Source: Thermobifida fusca NBRC 14071 = JCM 3263 (GTDB lineage: Bacteria; Actinomycetota; Actinomycetes; Streptosporangiales; Streptosporangiaceae). From it: a stretch of DNA of 64,000 nt. Numbering within the stretch: the first letter of the stretch is position 1; each line of letters opens with the position of its first letter. Of this stretch, positions 45,911 to 54,731 are shown piece by piece. The stretch spans positions 36,452 through 100,451 of the forward strand of contig NZ_BCWB01000005.1 of the NCBI RefSeq assembly GCF_001592045.1, given 5' to 3'. Under the pieces are notes generated by a model, which saw only the letters and a program-made list of their open reading frames with translations, did not search any database and was not told the DNA's origin. Position numbers and translations under genes: made by a program.

Positions 45911-48900
45911 GTGAAGAAAACCCTCTCCTATGCCGACGCCCTGCGGATCCTCGGCGGGGAAGACGGCTCGTCCCTCGGGGAATTAGGAGAAGCACTCACC
46001 AAAGGGACCCTGAGCGCGCTGGGTGTCCCAGACGTGCTGGGGTTGCACGATCGCCTGATCCGACACGGCCAAAACGCCATAACCGGCATCCGGGAGAAAC
46101 TCACCGGGGTCAGCCGGTGGGACCGCACCGAACGTGTCGCCGCCGCTGACCTGATCCTGCGGATCACCGCGTTCTTCAACGCGTTAGCGGAGCTCCTGGA
46201 GCAGCACCATTGCCCGTTCACGCTGCGGGACCTGCGTTTCACCCGGGACGAGCAGTACCGCCTGTTCTCCGATGTGCTGCGCGGGATCGAGCAGGACACG
46301 CCGACGCTGCCTCCAGCGTCGGGCGGCCCTGAGCTGGCCACGCCTTACCGTAAGGCCGCAGGCGTCCTCCTTCTGTTCCTCCGCGGACTCGAGGTGTGGG
46401 ATCGTCTCGACGACGCTGAACGCACTCGCGTCACTGAGACTCTGGAAGAACTCCCTTCGCGAGCGTGCCGCCGCCATATCGAGCTGTACCGAAAGCTCGC
46501 CGCGGACGTTCCGGAATTCGGGGTGTGGGCCAATTTTTCTGCTCATGAGAAAACCCAGGAGCAGATTACGGAAATCAGCACCGGACTGGATGAACTAGCC
46601 CAAATACTCCAGAAACTGACGACATCCCGGAGTCGACGCCGACTTACCGAACTGGAAAACCTCTACCAGGCGATACTGGACAAACCAATACTCGACGCCA
46701 GTGAAGCCCCCAATGGGGTCGTTCTGCCATCGGTGCGCGACGCCTACCTGGACCTGGGAGGTCTTCTCCGATTCACCGACGAGAACGCCACCCCTTCGTC
46801 TGAGGCGTGGTGGCACGAAGCCACCCGATACGACAACTTGCAGCCCCTGTTGGCGTCGCTGCTCACCCAGCGCGAATGCCTGCTGCGGCCGATCGTTCTA
46901 CTCGGCCATCCCGGGGCAGGCAAGTCACAGCTCACCCGGATGCTTGCTGCTCGGCTGCCGCTCGGGAACTTCCTGCCGTTGCGCGTGGAACTGCGCTCGG
47001 TTCCCGCTGATGCTCCCATCCACACCCAGATCGACGAGGGAATCTCCGCAACCTTGCACGCCCGCACCTCATGGCGGGATCTGGCCGACGAAGCCCAGGA
47101 TGCGCTGCCCGTGGTGATCCTCGACGGCTTCGACGAACTCCTCCAAGCCACCGGGGTCAACCGGTCCGACTACCTCGAACAGGTGCAACGCTTCCAGGAG
47201 CACCAAGCCGACCTGGGTCGTCCCGTTGCTGTGATCGTCACTAGCCGAACCGTGGTAGCTGAACGCACCCGCTTCCCCTTCGGGATACCGGTGATTCGTC
47301 TGGAGCCGTTCACCGACGCGCAGATCGCCCATCTGACAGACGTCTGGAATCGGGCCAATACTGCCGCGCTAGCCGAGCGGGGCTTGCACCCGATCACTGC
47401 CGACAGTCTGCTGCGCTACCGAGACCTTGCGGAGCAGCCGCTGCTGCTCTTCATGCTGCTGATCTTCGACGCCGATGCGAACGCACTCCAGCGGGAGACT
47501 GCCGACCTAGGTCGGGCAGGCCTCTATGAGAAGCTCCTGACTTCATTTGCGGAACGCGAGGTCCGCAAACACCATCCTCACCTGTACGGAGAGGAGTTGG
47601 CTCAGGCTGTCGAAGATGAACTGCGCAGCCTCGAAGTCGTGGCCATCGCAATGTTCGCTCGCCACCAGCAGTGGGTGAGTGCCGAGCAATTGGAAGCCGA
47701 CCTGGCAGCACTGTTTCCCGGAGCCGGGGTCCATGCCGAAGAAACTGGATTAAGCGGTCATATCACGACGTCTCATCAAGTCCTGGGCCGGTTCTTCTTC
47801 GTACACGAAGCACGCGCCATTCAACAGGGAGATACTCGCAGCGTCTACGAGTTCCTCCACGCCACGTTCGGGGAGCACCTGGTCGCGCGGGCCGTCGTCA
47901 ATGAACTCGCCCGCTTGGTCGAGGACCGCGCCTACTACGCGCGTAGGCGCGCCCCGCTCCCGGAGAACAGCGACTTCCTCTTCTACGCCTTCACCTCGTT
48001 TGCCGCACTCGCGGGACGCGCAGCCATCGTTGAATCTGCCGCGGAACTGCTCGCTGTGAAAGCCGCCGATGCCCGGGAACGCGCCGCATACCGCTCCCTG
48101 TTGGTGGACATGTTCCGGGAGGCTCCTTATCCGCGTCCCTTCCCGAAGCGGGATTACCAGCCCTTTAAGGCGACCATCACGCACCGTCTTGCTGCCTACA
48201 CCGCTAACCTCGTCACTCTGCTTGTGCTCATCGCCGACGAGATTGACCTGTCCGAACTGTTTCCTGACTCCGGGCCTCCCTGGCTGCCCTGGCGAGAACT
48301 GGTCGGAACGTGGCGCTCCCTGCCCGGTGATGACTGGTACGGCTTGTTGGACACGGTACGGATGCGTCACCTGGGGCACTGGGGTGAGGACGAGACGCCG
48401 CGTGCCTTGCTCTGCCGAGAACAGCGGACACCCGTGAATGTCGGCGAATGCGTGGGCTTCGAGCTGCGGGTCAACGCCAGCGGACGGTTGGAGATCACTA
48501 ACCCGTACCGGCTCACGGTGCCCTACCCCAATGAGACTTCGCGCATGCTGCGCTCTGTAAGCCTCCTCATGCAGGGGTGGTCGGCACGCCTGGTGCTCAT
48601 GGTGGGCCCCTATTTGGAGCATGGGGGATCCACCATAGGAACCTGGGCTATGGAGGAAGCTGTCTACTCGGATCCTGACGAGGAAGAAGCTGAAGACGCT
48701 CACCTTCCTATTCCGGTCTCGTGGATGCCGAGCAGCGACATCCTCGAACTCCGGCTGGGCCCTTGTGGGGTCCCGGAGACCGCTGCAAGCCGACTCTTCC
48801 GCTACCAGCGGATCTTGGAGTGGTCCCTCAGCAGGGGATTTGTACTAGGCCGCCACGAATGGGCAGCCCTACGCCAGGCTGGGGAAGAACTCGCTGCCAT

Positions 48901-49093
48901 ACAGGATGCGACCACAGATCCCGTGTTTCGGGAGGTTTACCAAAACTTGCGTGTGATCATCGAGGCCCACTTGCACCGCGTTGAAAAGGTCATGCCCAAA
49001 CGGAAACTCCTCGAGCCGGTATTGGAGACGCTCCGCCCTCATCTGAACGACCCTTCGGTCATCGACCGGATCTTAGACCTTGCTACTAGCTAG
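45911..49093 (+). CDS. NACHT-domain STAND NTPase with NNH7-like N-terminal domain (copy 1)
   Basis: 1,060 residues from a GTG at 45911 (GGAAGG twelve bases upstream). The N-terminal 230 residues are helical and resemble the NNH7 family (LSYADALRILGGED start; RTERVAAADLILRITAFFNAL). The NACHT core has Walker A VLLGHPGAGKSQLTRML near residue 338, Walker B PVVILDGFDELLQATG, sensor VIVTSRTVVAERTRF and the FTDAQIAHLTDVWNR winged-helix region. A roughly 450-residue C-terminal helical region follows without recognisable LRR or TPR. Bacterial NACHT proteins of this class can protect against phages. No transmembrane segment. A paralogue follows. Confidence 0.85.
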   Translation: MKKTLSYADALRILGGEDGSSLGELGEALTKGTLSALGVPDVLGLHDRLIRHGQNAITGIREKLTGVSRWDRTERVAAADLILRITAFFNALAELLEQHHCPFTLRDLRFTRDEQYRLFSDVLRGIEQDTPTLPPASGGPELATPYRKAAGVLLLFLRGLEVWDRLDDAERTRVTETLEELPSRACRRHIELYRKLAADVPEFGVWANFSAHEKTQEQITEISTGLDELAQILQKLTTSRSRRRLTELENLYQAILDKPILDASEAPNGVVLPSVRDAYLDLGGLLRFTDENATPSSEAWWHEATRYDNLQPLLASLLTQRECLLRPIVLLGHPGAGKSQLTRMLAARLPLGNFLPLRVELRSVPADAPIHTQIDEGISATLHARTSWRDLADEAQDALPVVILDGFDELLQATGVNRSDYLEQVQRFQEHQADLGRPVAVIVTSRTVVAERTRFPFGIPVIRLEPFTDAQIAHLTDVWNRANTAALAERGLHPITADSLLRYRDLAEQPLLLFMLLIFDADANALQRETADLGRAGLYEKLLTSFAEREVRKHHPHLYGEELAQAVEDELRSLEVVAIAMFARHQQWVSAEQLEADLAALFPGAGVHAEETGLSGHITTSHQVLGRFFFVHEARAIQQGDTRSVYEFLHATFGEHLVARAVVNELARLVEDRAYYARRRAPLPENSDFLFYAFTSFAALAGRAAIVESAAELLAVKAADARERAAYRSLLVDMFREAPYPRPFPKRDYQPFKATITHRLAAYTANLVTLLVLIADEIDLSELFPDSGPPWLPWRELVGTWRSLPGDDWYGLLDTVRMRHLGHWGEDETPRALLCREQRTPVNVGECVGFELRVNASGRLEITNPYRLTVPYPNETSRMLRSVSLLMQGWSARLVLMVGPYLEHGGSTIGTWAMEEAVYSDPDEEEAEDAHLPIPVSWMPSSDILELRLGPCGVPETAASRLFRYQRILEWSLSRGFVLGRHEWAALRQAGEELAAIQDATTDPVFREVYQNLRVIIEAHLHRVEKVMPKRKLLEPVLETLRPHLNDPSVIDRILDLATS

Positions 49094-49136
49094 TAGCGAT
49101 ATCCGAAAACGCTATTGCAACGACGCTCGCAATAGC
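49082..49136 (+). terminator. Intercistronic hairpins between the two NACHT genes
   Basis: A perfect 16-bp palindrome GCTACTAGCTAGTAGC overlaps the stop codon of copy 1. A second stem GCTATTGC/GCAATAGC (49111-49136) follows it without a T-run. Together they could end transcription or act as a regulatory spacer, so copy 2 may have its own promoter. Confidence 0.5.
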
Positions 49137-49282
49137 TCTTCACCGTCTCGTACCCGTTCCGTTATCACGAAAAATCCTAAAAAGCCCCGGGCGGCCCCTA
49201 TGGAGGGCCATGATGGTTGCCGGGACTCGGTAGCCTGCTGCCGGCAGCCGTTCTGCGGTGCCGGGCACTTTGGCGAACTTCG

Positions 49283-52219
49283 GTGGTGGCATTGCGCGAA
49301 CCCGTCCGATACTGCGATGCGATCCGGCTTTTGGGTGCCGACGATCCGGACGTGGTCGAGTTGATCGACCAACTTGTTGCTGACGAAGCCACTGACCTTC
49401 TCGCCGCGCGCACCGAACTCGTAGGGTTCACCCACCAGGCACTCAACCGCTTGGACCGGGAAGCCCACCTGCTCACCCGGGTGGAGCGCACCCGCTACAT
49501 TGCCGCCGCGCACAGCGCTATCGTCGTCACCGCGTTCTTCGAATCCCTCGACGACACAGAACTCCCGTTCCGGTTGGACAACGGGCTGGACGACGCTGCC
49601 GCAGGCGTAGCGGACCGCAAACGGCTCGGCGAGTTCGTGGCGCTGCTGGTGGCGTCCGCGCCGCCGCTCCCCCGCCCGCAGCGCAGCACCGCCGACGGGC
49701 GGGCCCGGGTGCGCCGCTTCTACCTGCGCCGCTGCAAACAGTTGCCGTCGGTGCTGCGCGGCATGCCGCTGTGGGAGGAGCTCGACGAGTCGCAGCGCAG
49801 AGCGATTACGGAACGGCTCGGTGCTTCGCTCGCAGACCGGTGTGTGCGCCGCTATGAAGAACTGCGGGACAAGCTCGCTGCGAGCTTCCCCGAGTTCGGG
49901 GCGTGGGCGAGCTTGTCGATGGTCCGGGCTCGCACATCGGTGACGGACGTGCCTATAGGGCTGTCCCGGTTGCAGCACCGGTTGCAGTCGATCAGCACGG
50001 GGCGGGTGCCGAGCGCGGTGCGGGGCGCACTGGCCCGCGCCCACGAGGAGCGGCTCAACGTGCCGCCGGTCCGGCACACGGGCGGCACCCATATCCCCCC
50101 GCTGTCCATCTCCTACATCAACCCGTGTTTCCGGGTCACTGAGATCACCGCGCACGCGCGTCCCCACGATGCGGCGTGGTGGGAGGAGCACACCGAAGTC
50201 CGCGACGATCTCGCGGAATTCCTGCTCGGGTATGTCACGTCCCCCCGGGCTCTCACCCATCCGCTCATCGTGGTGGGGCCGCCGGGGTCCGGGAAGTCCG
50301 CGTTGGCGTCGGTGCTGGCGGCGCGGCTGCCCGACAGCGATTTCACGGCGGTGCGGGTCAGCGGCCGCAACCTGCCCGCCGACGGGTACGACCGGGTGCT
50401 GGCGGACCGGTTCGCTGAAGCGTTGGCGGCGGCCGGGGGCGGCAACTGTGATGCGCTGCCGGTGCTGATCCTCGACGGGTTGGAGGAGGTCACCACCCGG
50501 TCGTTGGCGTCCCGCAGCGACCTGTTGGCCGGTGTGACGCGGTTCCAGCGGGAGCGTGCCGCGGGCCCGGACCCGGTGGCGGTGGTGGTGACCTGCCGTG
50601 ACTCGACGGCGGCACGGATGCGGTTCCCGTTGGGGAGCGTGGTGCTGCGGTTGGAGGATTTCACTGACGCGCAGCTCGCCACCTGGTTGTCGATCTGGAA
50701 TCGGGTGAACTCCAGCTACTTCCACCACCACGGGGTGGCGTCTTTGGACTGGGAGACGGTGGAGGCGCACTTCCCGTTGGCGCGGCGTCCCCTGTTCCTG
50801 CTGATGTTGGCCCTCTACGACGGGGTGGGTAACGCGTTGCGCCGGGTGAATGCGCCGCTGCGCGAAACCGCGTTGTATGAGCGGTGGCTGCGTATGCTCG
50901 CCGACTCCACGGACCGGGCGGATCCGGTGGCGACCGAGCGGCCCGCGGAAGCGGAAAGCGACCCGGAAGTCCGGTCGGGGCGGATCGAACAGGCACTGCT
51001 CACCGCGTCGTTGCTCGCATTGTCGCTGTTCCACCGGGGCGGTGAGGTGGTGGACGGGGCGACGGTGGCCGCGGACCGGGACGCGCTGGTGCGGTGGCCG
51101 CCCCACTATGCGCGGCCGTTGGATCCGCTGCGGTTGCCGTGTGTAGGGGAGACTCCTCCGGCGGAGGGGGCGCCGACCGGGTTGGCGTTCACCGACCCGG
51201 TGCTCGGCGACTACCTGGTGGCGCGGCTCGTCGCTGAAGAGCTGGCGGAGCTGGCTGAGGCGCGGATGCGGGAGTTGCGGTCGATCCGTCCCGCGCCGGT
51301 GGACGACTCGTTCCTGTACGCCCTGCTGTCATTTACGCCGCTGTCCGTGTCCGGGGAGGTGCTCCGGTTCCTTGCGGACCGGTTGCGGTTGCTGGCCCCG
51401 CATGTCCGTGACGAGCTGCGGCTGGTCTTGGCTGAGCTGTTGCGGGAGGCGGGACGGCACCGGCGGGAGGCGCACTACGGCGGCTACCGTCCTGTTGAGT
51501 TGGGGGCGGCATGCCGGGACGCGATCTACACCGCGAACCTGCTGCTGGTGCTCATGGGGGTGCACGGCGGGGCGGTGCCGCTGCGGGAGCTGTTCGGGGC
51601 GGGCGCGGTGCGGCGGTGGCGGTCGCTGGCGCACCTGTGGCGGTCCCAGTTGCCGCCGGAGCAGTGGGCCAGTCTGGCGGAGTCGCTGCGCGTGCACGAG
51701 GACAGCCGTGGCGGGCTGGTCGTCTACCCCTGTGAAGGGCTGCCGCTTGACCCGGATCCGGGGGCGCAGACCTATCTGGGTGAGGTGGCGCGGGATGCGG
51801 CGCTGCTGGCGGACAGCGGCACCCAGCAGTTGCTGCACGCCTTGTCCCCGCTGATCCGTTTGTTCGGCGGGGATGTGACGGCCCGTGCTGCCGGGGAGGT
51901 GTCGGACGCGTACGCGGTGCTGGCGTTGGCGTTCACCGCGGCGGAGACGTCGGACGAGGACTTGGTGTCCTACTACGATCGGGCGTTCTCTTTGGCGGCC
52001 ATGCTGGATTCTGATAACCGGCTGCGGTTCATCGTGTTCCTGCTACGGCAGTTGCGGGGGCACACCCACCGGTTGGGAGCGCGTCTGGTGCCGCTCGTGG
52101 CCCGGTATGTACGCCCGGTGGGGGTGGCACGGAGTGCGCGGGCGTCGGTGCGCCGGTTGGCGGAGGAGCACAACGAGCATGTGACGGCGATCCGTGACGT
52201 GCTGGCGGGCCGCTGGTGA
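49283..52219 (+). CDS. NACHT-domain STAND NTPase with NNH7-like N-terminal domain (copy 2)
   Basis: 978 residues if started at the GTG at 49283, which matches the N-terminal homology to copy 1 (VRYCDAIRLLGADDPD). A TTG at 49217 with GGAGGG at a good distance would add 22 residues. The layout equals copy 1: helical domain with VERTRYIAAAHSAIVVTAFFE, Walker A VVGPPGSGKSALASVLAARL, Walker B PVLILDGLEEVTTRSLASR (Glu-Glu instead of Asp-Glu), sensor VVTCRDSTAARMRFPLGSV, and FTDAQLATWLSIWNRVN. The C-terminal half is GC-rich and divergent from copy 1. Paralogue from an old duplication. Confidence 0.83.
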   Translation: MVALREPVRYCDAIRLLGADDPDVVELIDQLVADEATDLLAARTELVGFTHQALNRLDREAHLLTRVERTRYIAAAHSAIVVTAFFESLDDTELPFRLDNGLDDAAAGVADRKRLGEFVALLVASAPPLPRPQRSTADGRARVRRFYLRRCKQLPSVLRGMPLWEELDESQRRAITERLGASLADRCVRRYEELRDKLAASFPEFGAWASLSMVRARTSVTDVPIGLSRLQHRLQSISTGRVPSAVRGALARAHEERLNVPPVRHTGGTHIPPLSISYINPCFRVTEITAHARPHDAAWWEEHTEVRDDLAEFLLGYVTSPRALTHPLIVVGPPGSGKSALASVLAARLPDSDFTAVRVSGRNLPADGYDRVLADRFAEALAAAGGGNCDALPVLILDGLEEVTTRSLASRSDLLAGVTRFQRERAAGPDPVAVVVTCRDSTAARMRFPLGSVVLRLEDFTDAQLATWLSIWNRVNSSYFHHHGVASLDWETVEAHFPLARRPLFLLMLALYDGVGNALRRVNAPLRETALYERWLRMLADSTDRADPVATERPAEAESDPEVRSGRIEQALLTASLLALSLFHRGGEVVDGATVAADRDALVRWPPHYARPLDPLRLPCVGETPPAEGAPTGLAFTDPVLGDYLVARLVAEELAELAEARMRELRSIRPAPVDDSFLYALLSFTPLSVSGEVLRFLADRLRLLAPHVRDELRLVLAELLREAGRHRREAHYGGYRPVELGAACRDAIYTANLLLVLMGVHGGAVPLRELFGAGAVRRWRSLAHLWRSQLPPEQWASLAESLRVHEDSRGGLVVYPCEGLPLDPDPGAQTYLGEVARDAALLADSGTQQLLHALSPLIRLFGGDVTARAAGEVSDAYAVLALAFTAAETSDEDLVSYYDRAFSLAAMLDSDNRLRFIVFLLRQLRGHTHRLGARLVPLVARYVRPVGVARSARASVRRLAEEHNEHVTAIRDVLAGRW

Positions 52220-52346
52220 CCCGAGTCCCATCCCGGTCACGGTCGGTGAGCGTGGGGAAATAGTTCTTCCGGACGGTAGTGGCGTGGGAGCGGCCGCTGC
52301 TATTTCTGATACGTCACTGTGTGGGATCGCCGAGAAAGAGGATGCC

Positions 52347-52451
52347 GTGGACCCCGAGGACGTGTTCGAGCTCGCTGAAGCCGTGGTCGAAGGCGACACC
52401 GAGGAGATCGTTGAGGAAACCTTGGAGATCCTCTTCGACGTCGACCTGTAG
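52347..52451 (+). CDS. Small acidic protein candidate
   Basis: 34 residues from a GTG at 52347 with AGAGG nearby: acidic, with VFELAEAVVEGDTEEIVEET and a hydrophobic end ILFDVDL. Amphipathic helix character with alternating Glu/Val/Leu suggests a real small protein. The same frame stays open upstream to 52194, inside the NACHT copy 2 end, so a longer form (up to 85 residues) is possible. It lies 128 bp after NACHT copy 2 and directly before a strong hairpin. No family recognised. Confidence 0.45.
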   Translation: MDPEDVFELAEAVVEGDTEEIVEETLEILFDVDL

Positions 52452-52462
52452 GTCGCGGGCGT

Positions 52463-52501
52463 GGTGACGGCCCCGGGAAGCCGCTTCCCGGGGCCGTCAC
52501 C
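52463..52501. terminator. Convergent terminator hairpin
   Basis: 18-bp near-perfect arms beginning GGTGACGGCCCCGGGAAG surround a tiny loop. The hairpin sits between the NACHT locus and the convergent sirtuin gene and probably serves both strands. Confidence 0.7.
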
Positions 52502-52516
52502 ATGCCCGGGGCGAGG

Positions 52517-53287
52517 TCAGGCGGTGGATACTGCTCGCTGGACGAGCTCCGGGAGGACGGTTTCCACGGGGTCGCGGAGGACAGCGTCGGCCACCTCGTC
52601 GTAGGGGGTGGGTTCGGCGTTGATGATCACGAGTCGGGCGCCGTGTTCGCGGGCGATGTCGCACAGGCCCGCCACCGGGTGGACGGTGAGCGAGGTGCCG
52701 ACGGTGAGGAACAGGTCGCAGTCTTTAGCAGCGGTGATGGCGGCGTCCAACACGTCCGGGTCGAGACGCTGCCCGAAGGAGATCGTGGCGGCTTTCTGGA
52801 TGCCGCCGCAGGCGAGGCAGCGGGGGTCGGATTCTTCGTCGAGGCGGGCGAGCACGTCGGGGGTGGGGACGCGCCGGCCGCACGACAGGCATTCCACTTC
52901 GTGGATGGTGCCATGCACTTCGAGGACGCGTTCGGGGGCTAGCCCGGCTTTCTGGTGCAGGCCGTCGATGTTCTGGGTGATGACGGCGAGCAGCCGCCCG
53001 GTCCGGTCCAGGTCGACGAGGGCCCGGTGGGCGTCGTTGGGTTCCGCGGTGAGTGCGGGACTGTCGCGGCGCATCCGCCATACTTCGCGCCGCACGTTGA
53101 CGTCGGAGCGGTAGATGTCGATGTCGAACATGGCGGCGGCCCCCGGGTTGCGGGTCCACAGGCCTTGAGGTCCCCGGAAGTCGGGGATGCCTGAGGCAGT
53201 GGAGATCCCGGCCCCGGTGAGCACCGTCGTCCGCTCGCTTTCGGCGAGCCATTGTCCGACGTCGCTGATGTTCACGGTGGCAGCCAC
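52517..53287 (-). CDS. Sir2-family NAD-dependent protein deacylase (sirtuin)
   Basis: 256 residues from a GTG at 53287 with GAAGGGG upstream; the longer minus-strand frame is an artefact. NAD-binding loop TGAGISTASGIPDFRGPQGLW, TQNIDGLHQKAG, catalytic His in VLEVHGTIHEVE, a Cys4 zinc site (CLSCGRR and RCLACGG) and the closing VGTSLTVHPVAGL and INAEPTPYD are all present. Removes acyl groups from lysines, producing nicotinamide and O-acyl-ADP-ribose. It converges on the NACHT locus and its start faces the sulfotransferase gene. Confidence 0.95.
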   Translation of the reverse strand: MAATVNISDVGQWLAESERTTVLTGAGISTASGIPDFRGPQGLWTRNPGAAAMFDIDIYRSDVNVRREVWRMRRDSPALTAEPNDAHRALVDLDRTGRLLAVITQNIDGLHQKAGLAPERVLEVHGTIHEVECLSCGRRVPTPDVLARLDEESDPRCLACGGIQKAATISFGQRLDPDVLDAAITAAKDCDLFLTVGTSLTVHPVAGLCDIAREHGARLVIINAEPTPYDEVADAVLRDPVETVLPELVQRAVSTA

Positions 53288-53482
53288 GGCTTTCCCCTTC
53301 GTGTCGAGTGGGACCGCGCGGTTCGGTGGCCTCGGCTGGGGGTCAAACCGAGGCCCGGTGATGGTCTGGTGCGGGTATGCCGATCCCACCCTAGTCGCGG
53401 CCAGGCCGTGCTCGTGCCACAGTGGGCTGCTTGGGGACACCGCTCCGCCAAACATCCCAAACATGACAAAATCAGGCCCCAT

Positions 53483-54361
53483 ATGAAACAGCCGCCGCAC
53501 ATTCTCATGGTCAACGGGACGAAGATTCAGCGTCCCGTCTTCGTGTTGGGCGCACCCCACTCCGGGGTGGATCTCATTGCCCGCGCGTTGCGCAGTGTTC
53601 CCGGGTTTTACGTGGGCGGGGGCCATCCCACGGTGATGGAGGCGGTGCATGCCGTGGCGCGACAGCCGTCGATGGTGCATACCCGAGAGTCGGGGACCGC
53701 TGTCTTGCTGCGGGACGCGTTGGCGGAGTCGTGGATTCTCACCCCCGCCACGTGTGTCCGCTGCCGCGGGTTGGCGGTGTCCCCGCGGGAGGCGGTGGAG
53801 CCGTGCCGGCATGCCGCGGAAGCCCACCGTTACGGGGATGCGGGCCCGGACCTGCTGTACAGCGCCACCGCACTGGCGCGGGCGTTCAGCGATGCCGTGT
53901 TCATCCAGGTGATCCGGGACGGGCGGGACGTGGTCGCGGACATGTTGGACGATGAGAGTCAGCTTGCGTGGCTTCGTCCCGGAATCGCCAACGTGGACGA
54001 GGAGTTCCCCCACCCGTTTTTTGGGGTGGAGACGGAGGAGGAGCGGGAGGAGTATCCGAACCTGTCGTTGGCGGCCAAGTGTGCGCTGCGGTGGCGCAGC
54101 GCGGTGCGGTTGTCGGCTCGGCTGCGCGCGGAACTGTCCACGGACCGGTTGATGACCGTGCGCTACGAGGAGATTCCTGGCAAAGAGATCGAGGTCGCCC
54201 AACGCTTGTCGGAGTTTGTGGACGCGCGGGTGTCGGCCGTGGCGCTGGTACGCACGGACGATGACGGCACCGGGTCGTGGCGGACCCGGTTGGACTCCCA
54301 GCAGCGCGCCGACGTGGTGGCGACGGCCCGCCCCGAGTTGAGTCGGCTCGGCTACCTGTGA
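53483..54361 (+). CDS. Sulfotransferase-family protein
   Basis: 292 residues from the ATG at 53483. PAPS-binding 5-prime-phosphosulfate loop FVLGAPHSGVDLIARALRSV and the 3-prime-phosphate region FIQVIRDGRDVVADMLDD are clear (P-loop-like G-x-x-x-S/T-G pattern and R-D-x-R-D). A CVRCRG pair lies between them. The C-terminal YEEIPGKEIEVAQRLSEFV is common in bacterial tyrosylprotein/carbohydrate sulfotransferase-like proteins. The acceptor is unknown. Divergent from the sirtuin, 195 bp away. Confidence 0.82.
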   Translation: MKQPPHILMVNGTKIQRPVFVLGAPHSGVDLIARALRSVPGFYVGGGHPTVMEAVHAVARQPSMVHTRESGTAVLLRDALAESWILTPATCVRCRGLAVSPREAVEPCRHAAEAHRYGDAGPDLLYSATALARAFSDAVFIQVIRDGRDVVADMLDDESQLAWLRPGIANVDEEFPHPFFGVETEEEREEYPNLSLAAKCALRWRSAVRLSARLRAELSTDRLMTVRYEEIPGKEIEVAQRLSEFVDARVSAVALVRTDDDGTGSWRTRLDSQQRADVVATARPELSRLGYL

Positions 54362-54564
54362 CCTGCGGCGGCCGTCGGCGGGCGGGCCGCATCGTGTTTT
54401 CTTCGCTGCGCACCGGTGCTCGCCGTGGGCTTGGCCGTGGGGTGACGGTTGTCACGGCACGCCTCAAGCGGGGTGGAGTGCCGTGGTGAGCAGCGCAGAC
54501 ACCGGGATTCCGCCTTCCGTTACGGGCGATATCTCCCACTTCACCAGACTTGTCCTTGTGATGT

Positions 54565-54589
54565 GTTTGTGACCTGATGCTGGGGGCAT
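54565..54589 (+). promoter_or_regulatory. Candidate SigB/SigF-type promoter for the sigma-factor gene
   Basis: GTTT at 54565-54568 and GGGCAT at 54584-54589, separated by 15 bp, match the GTTT-N14/15-GGGTAT pattern recognised by SigB/SigF-type factors apart from one base. They lie about 140 bp upstream of such a gene, which suggests autoregulation. Confidence 0.5.
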
Positions 54590-54731
54590 GGCGAGTGACA
54601 GGTACGGATAAGGCGGTCTTGTCCGCTCCGCCGAGGCTGTGCCTCATCGGGAGGACAGCGGCACCGGCCCTCTCACCGGGGCCGCCGTCGGAGCGGTCCT
54701 GCTGAACCAAGCCCGCGATGAGGAGGTCGAC

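Noticed and set aside
49112..51106. 664-codon minus-strand frame
   Set aside because: Shadow of NACHT copy 2.
53288..54202. Upstream extension of the sirtuin frame
   Set aside because: The region is antisense to the sulfotransferase; a GTG at 53287 with a strong RBS starts the Sir2 fold directly.
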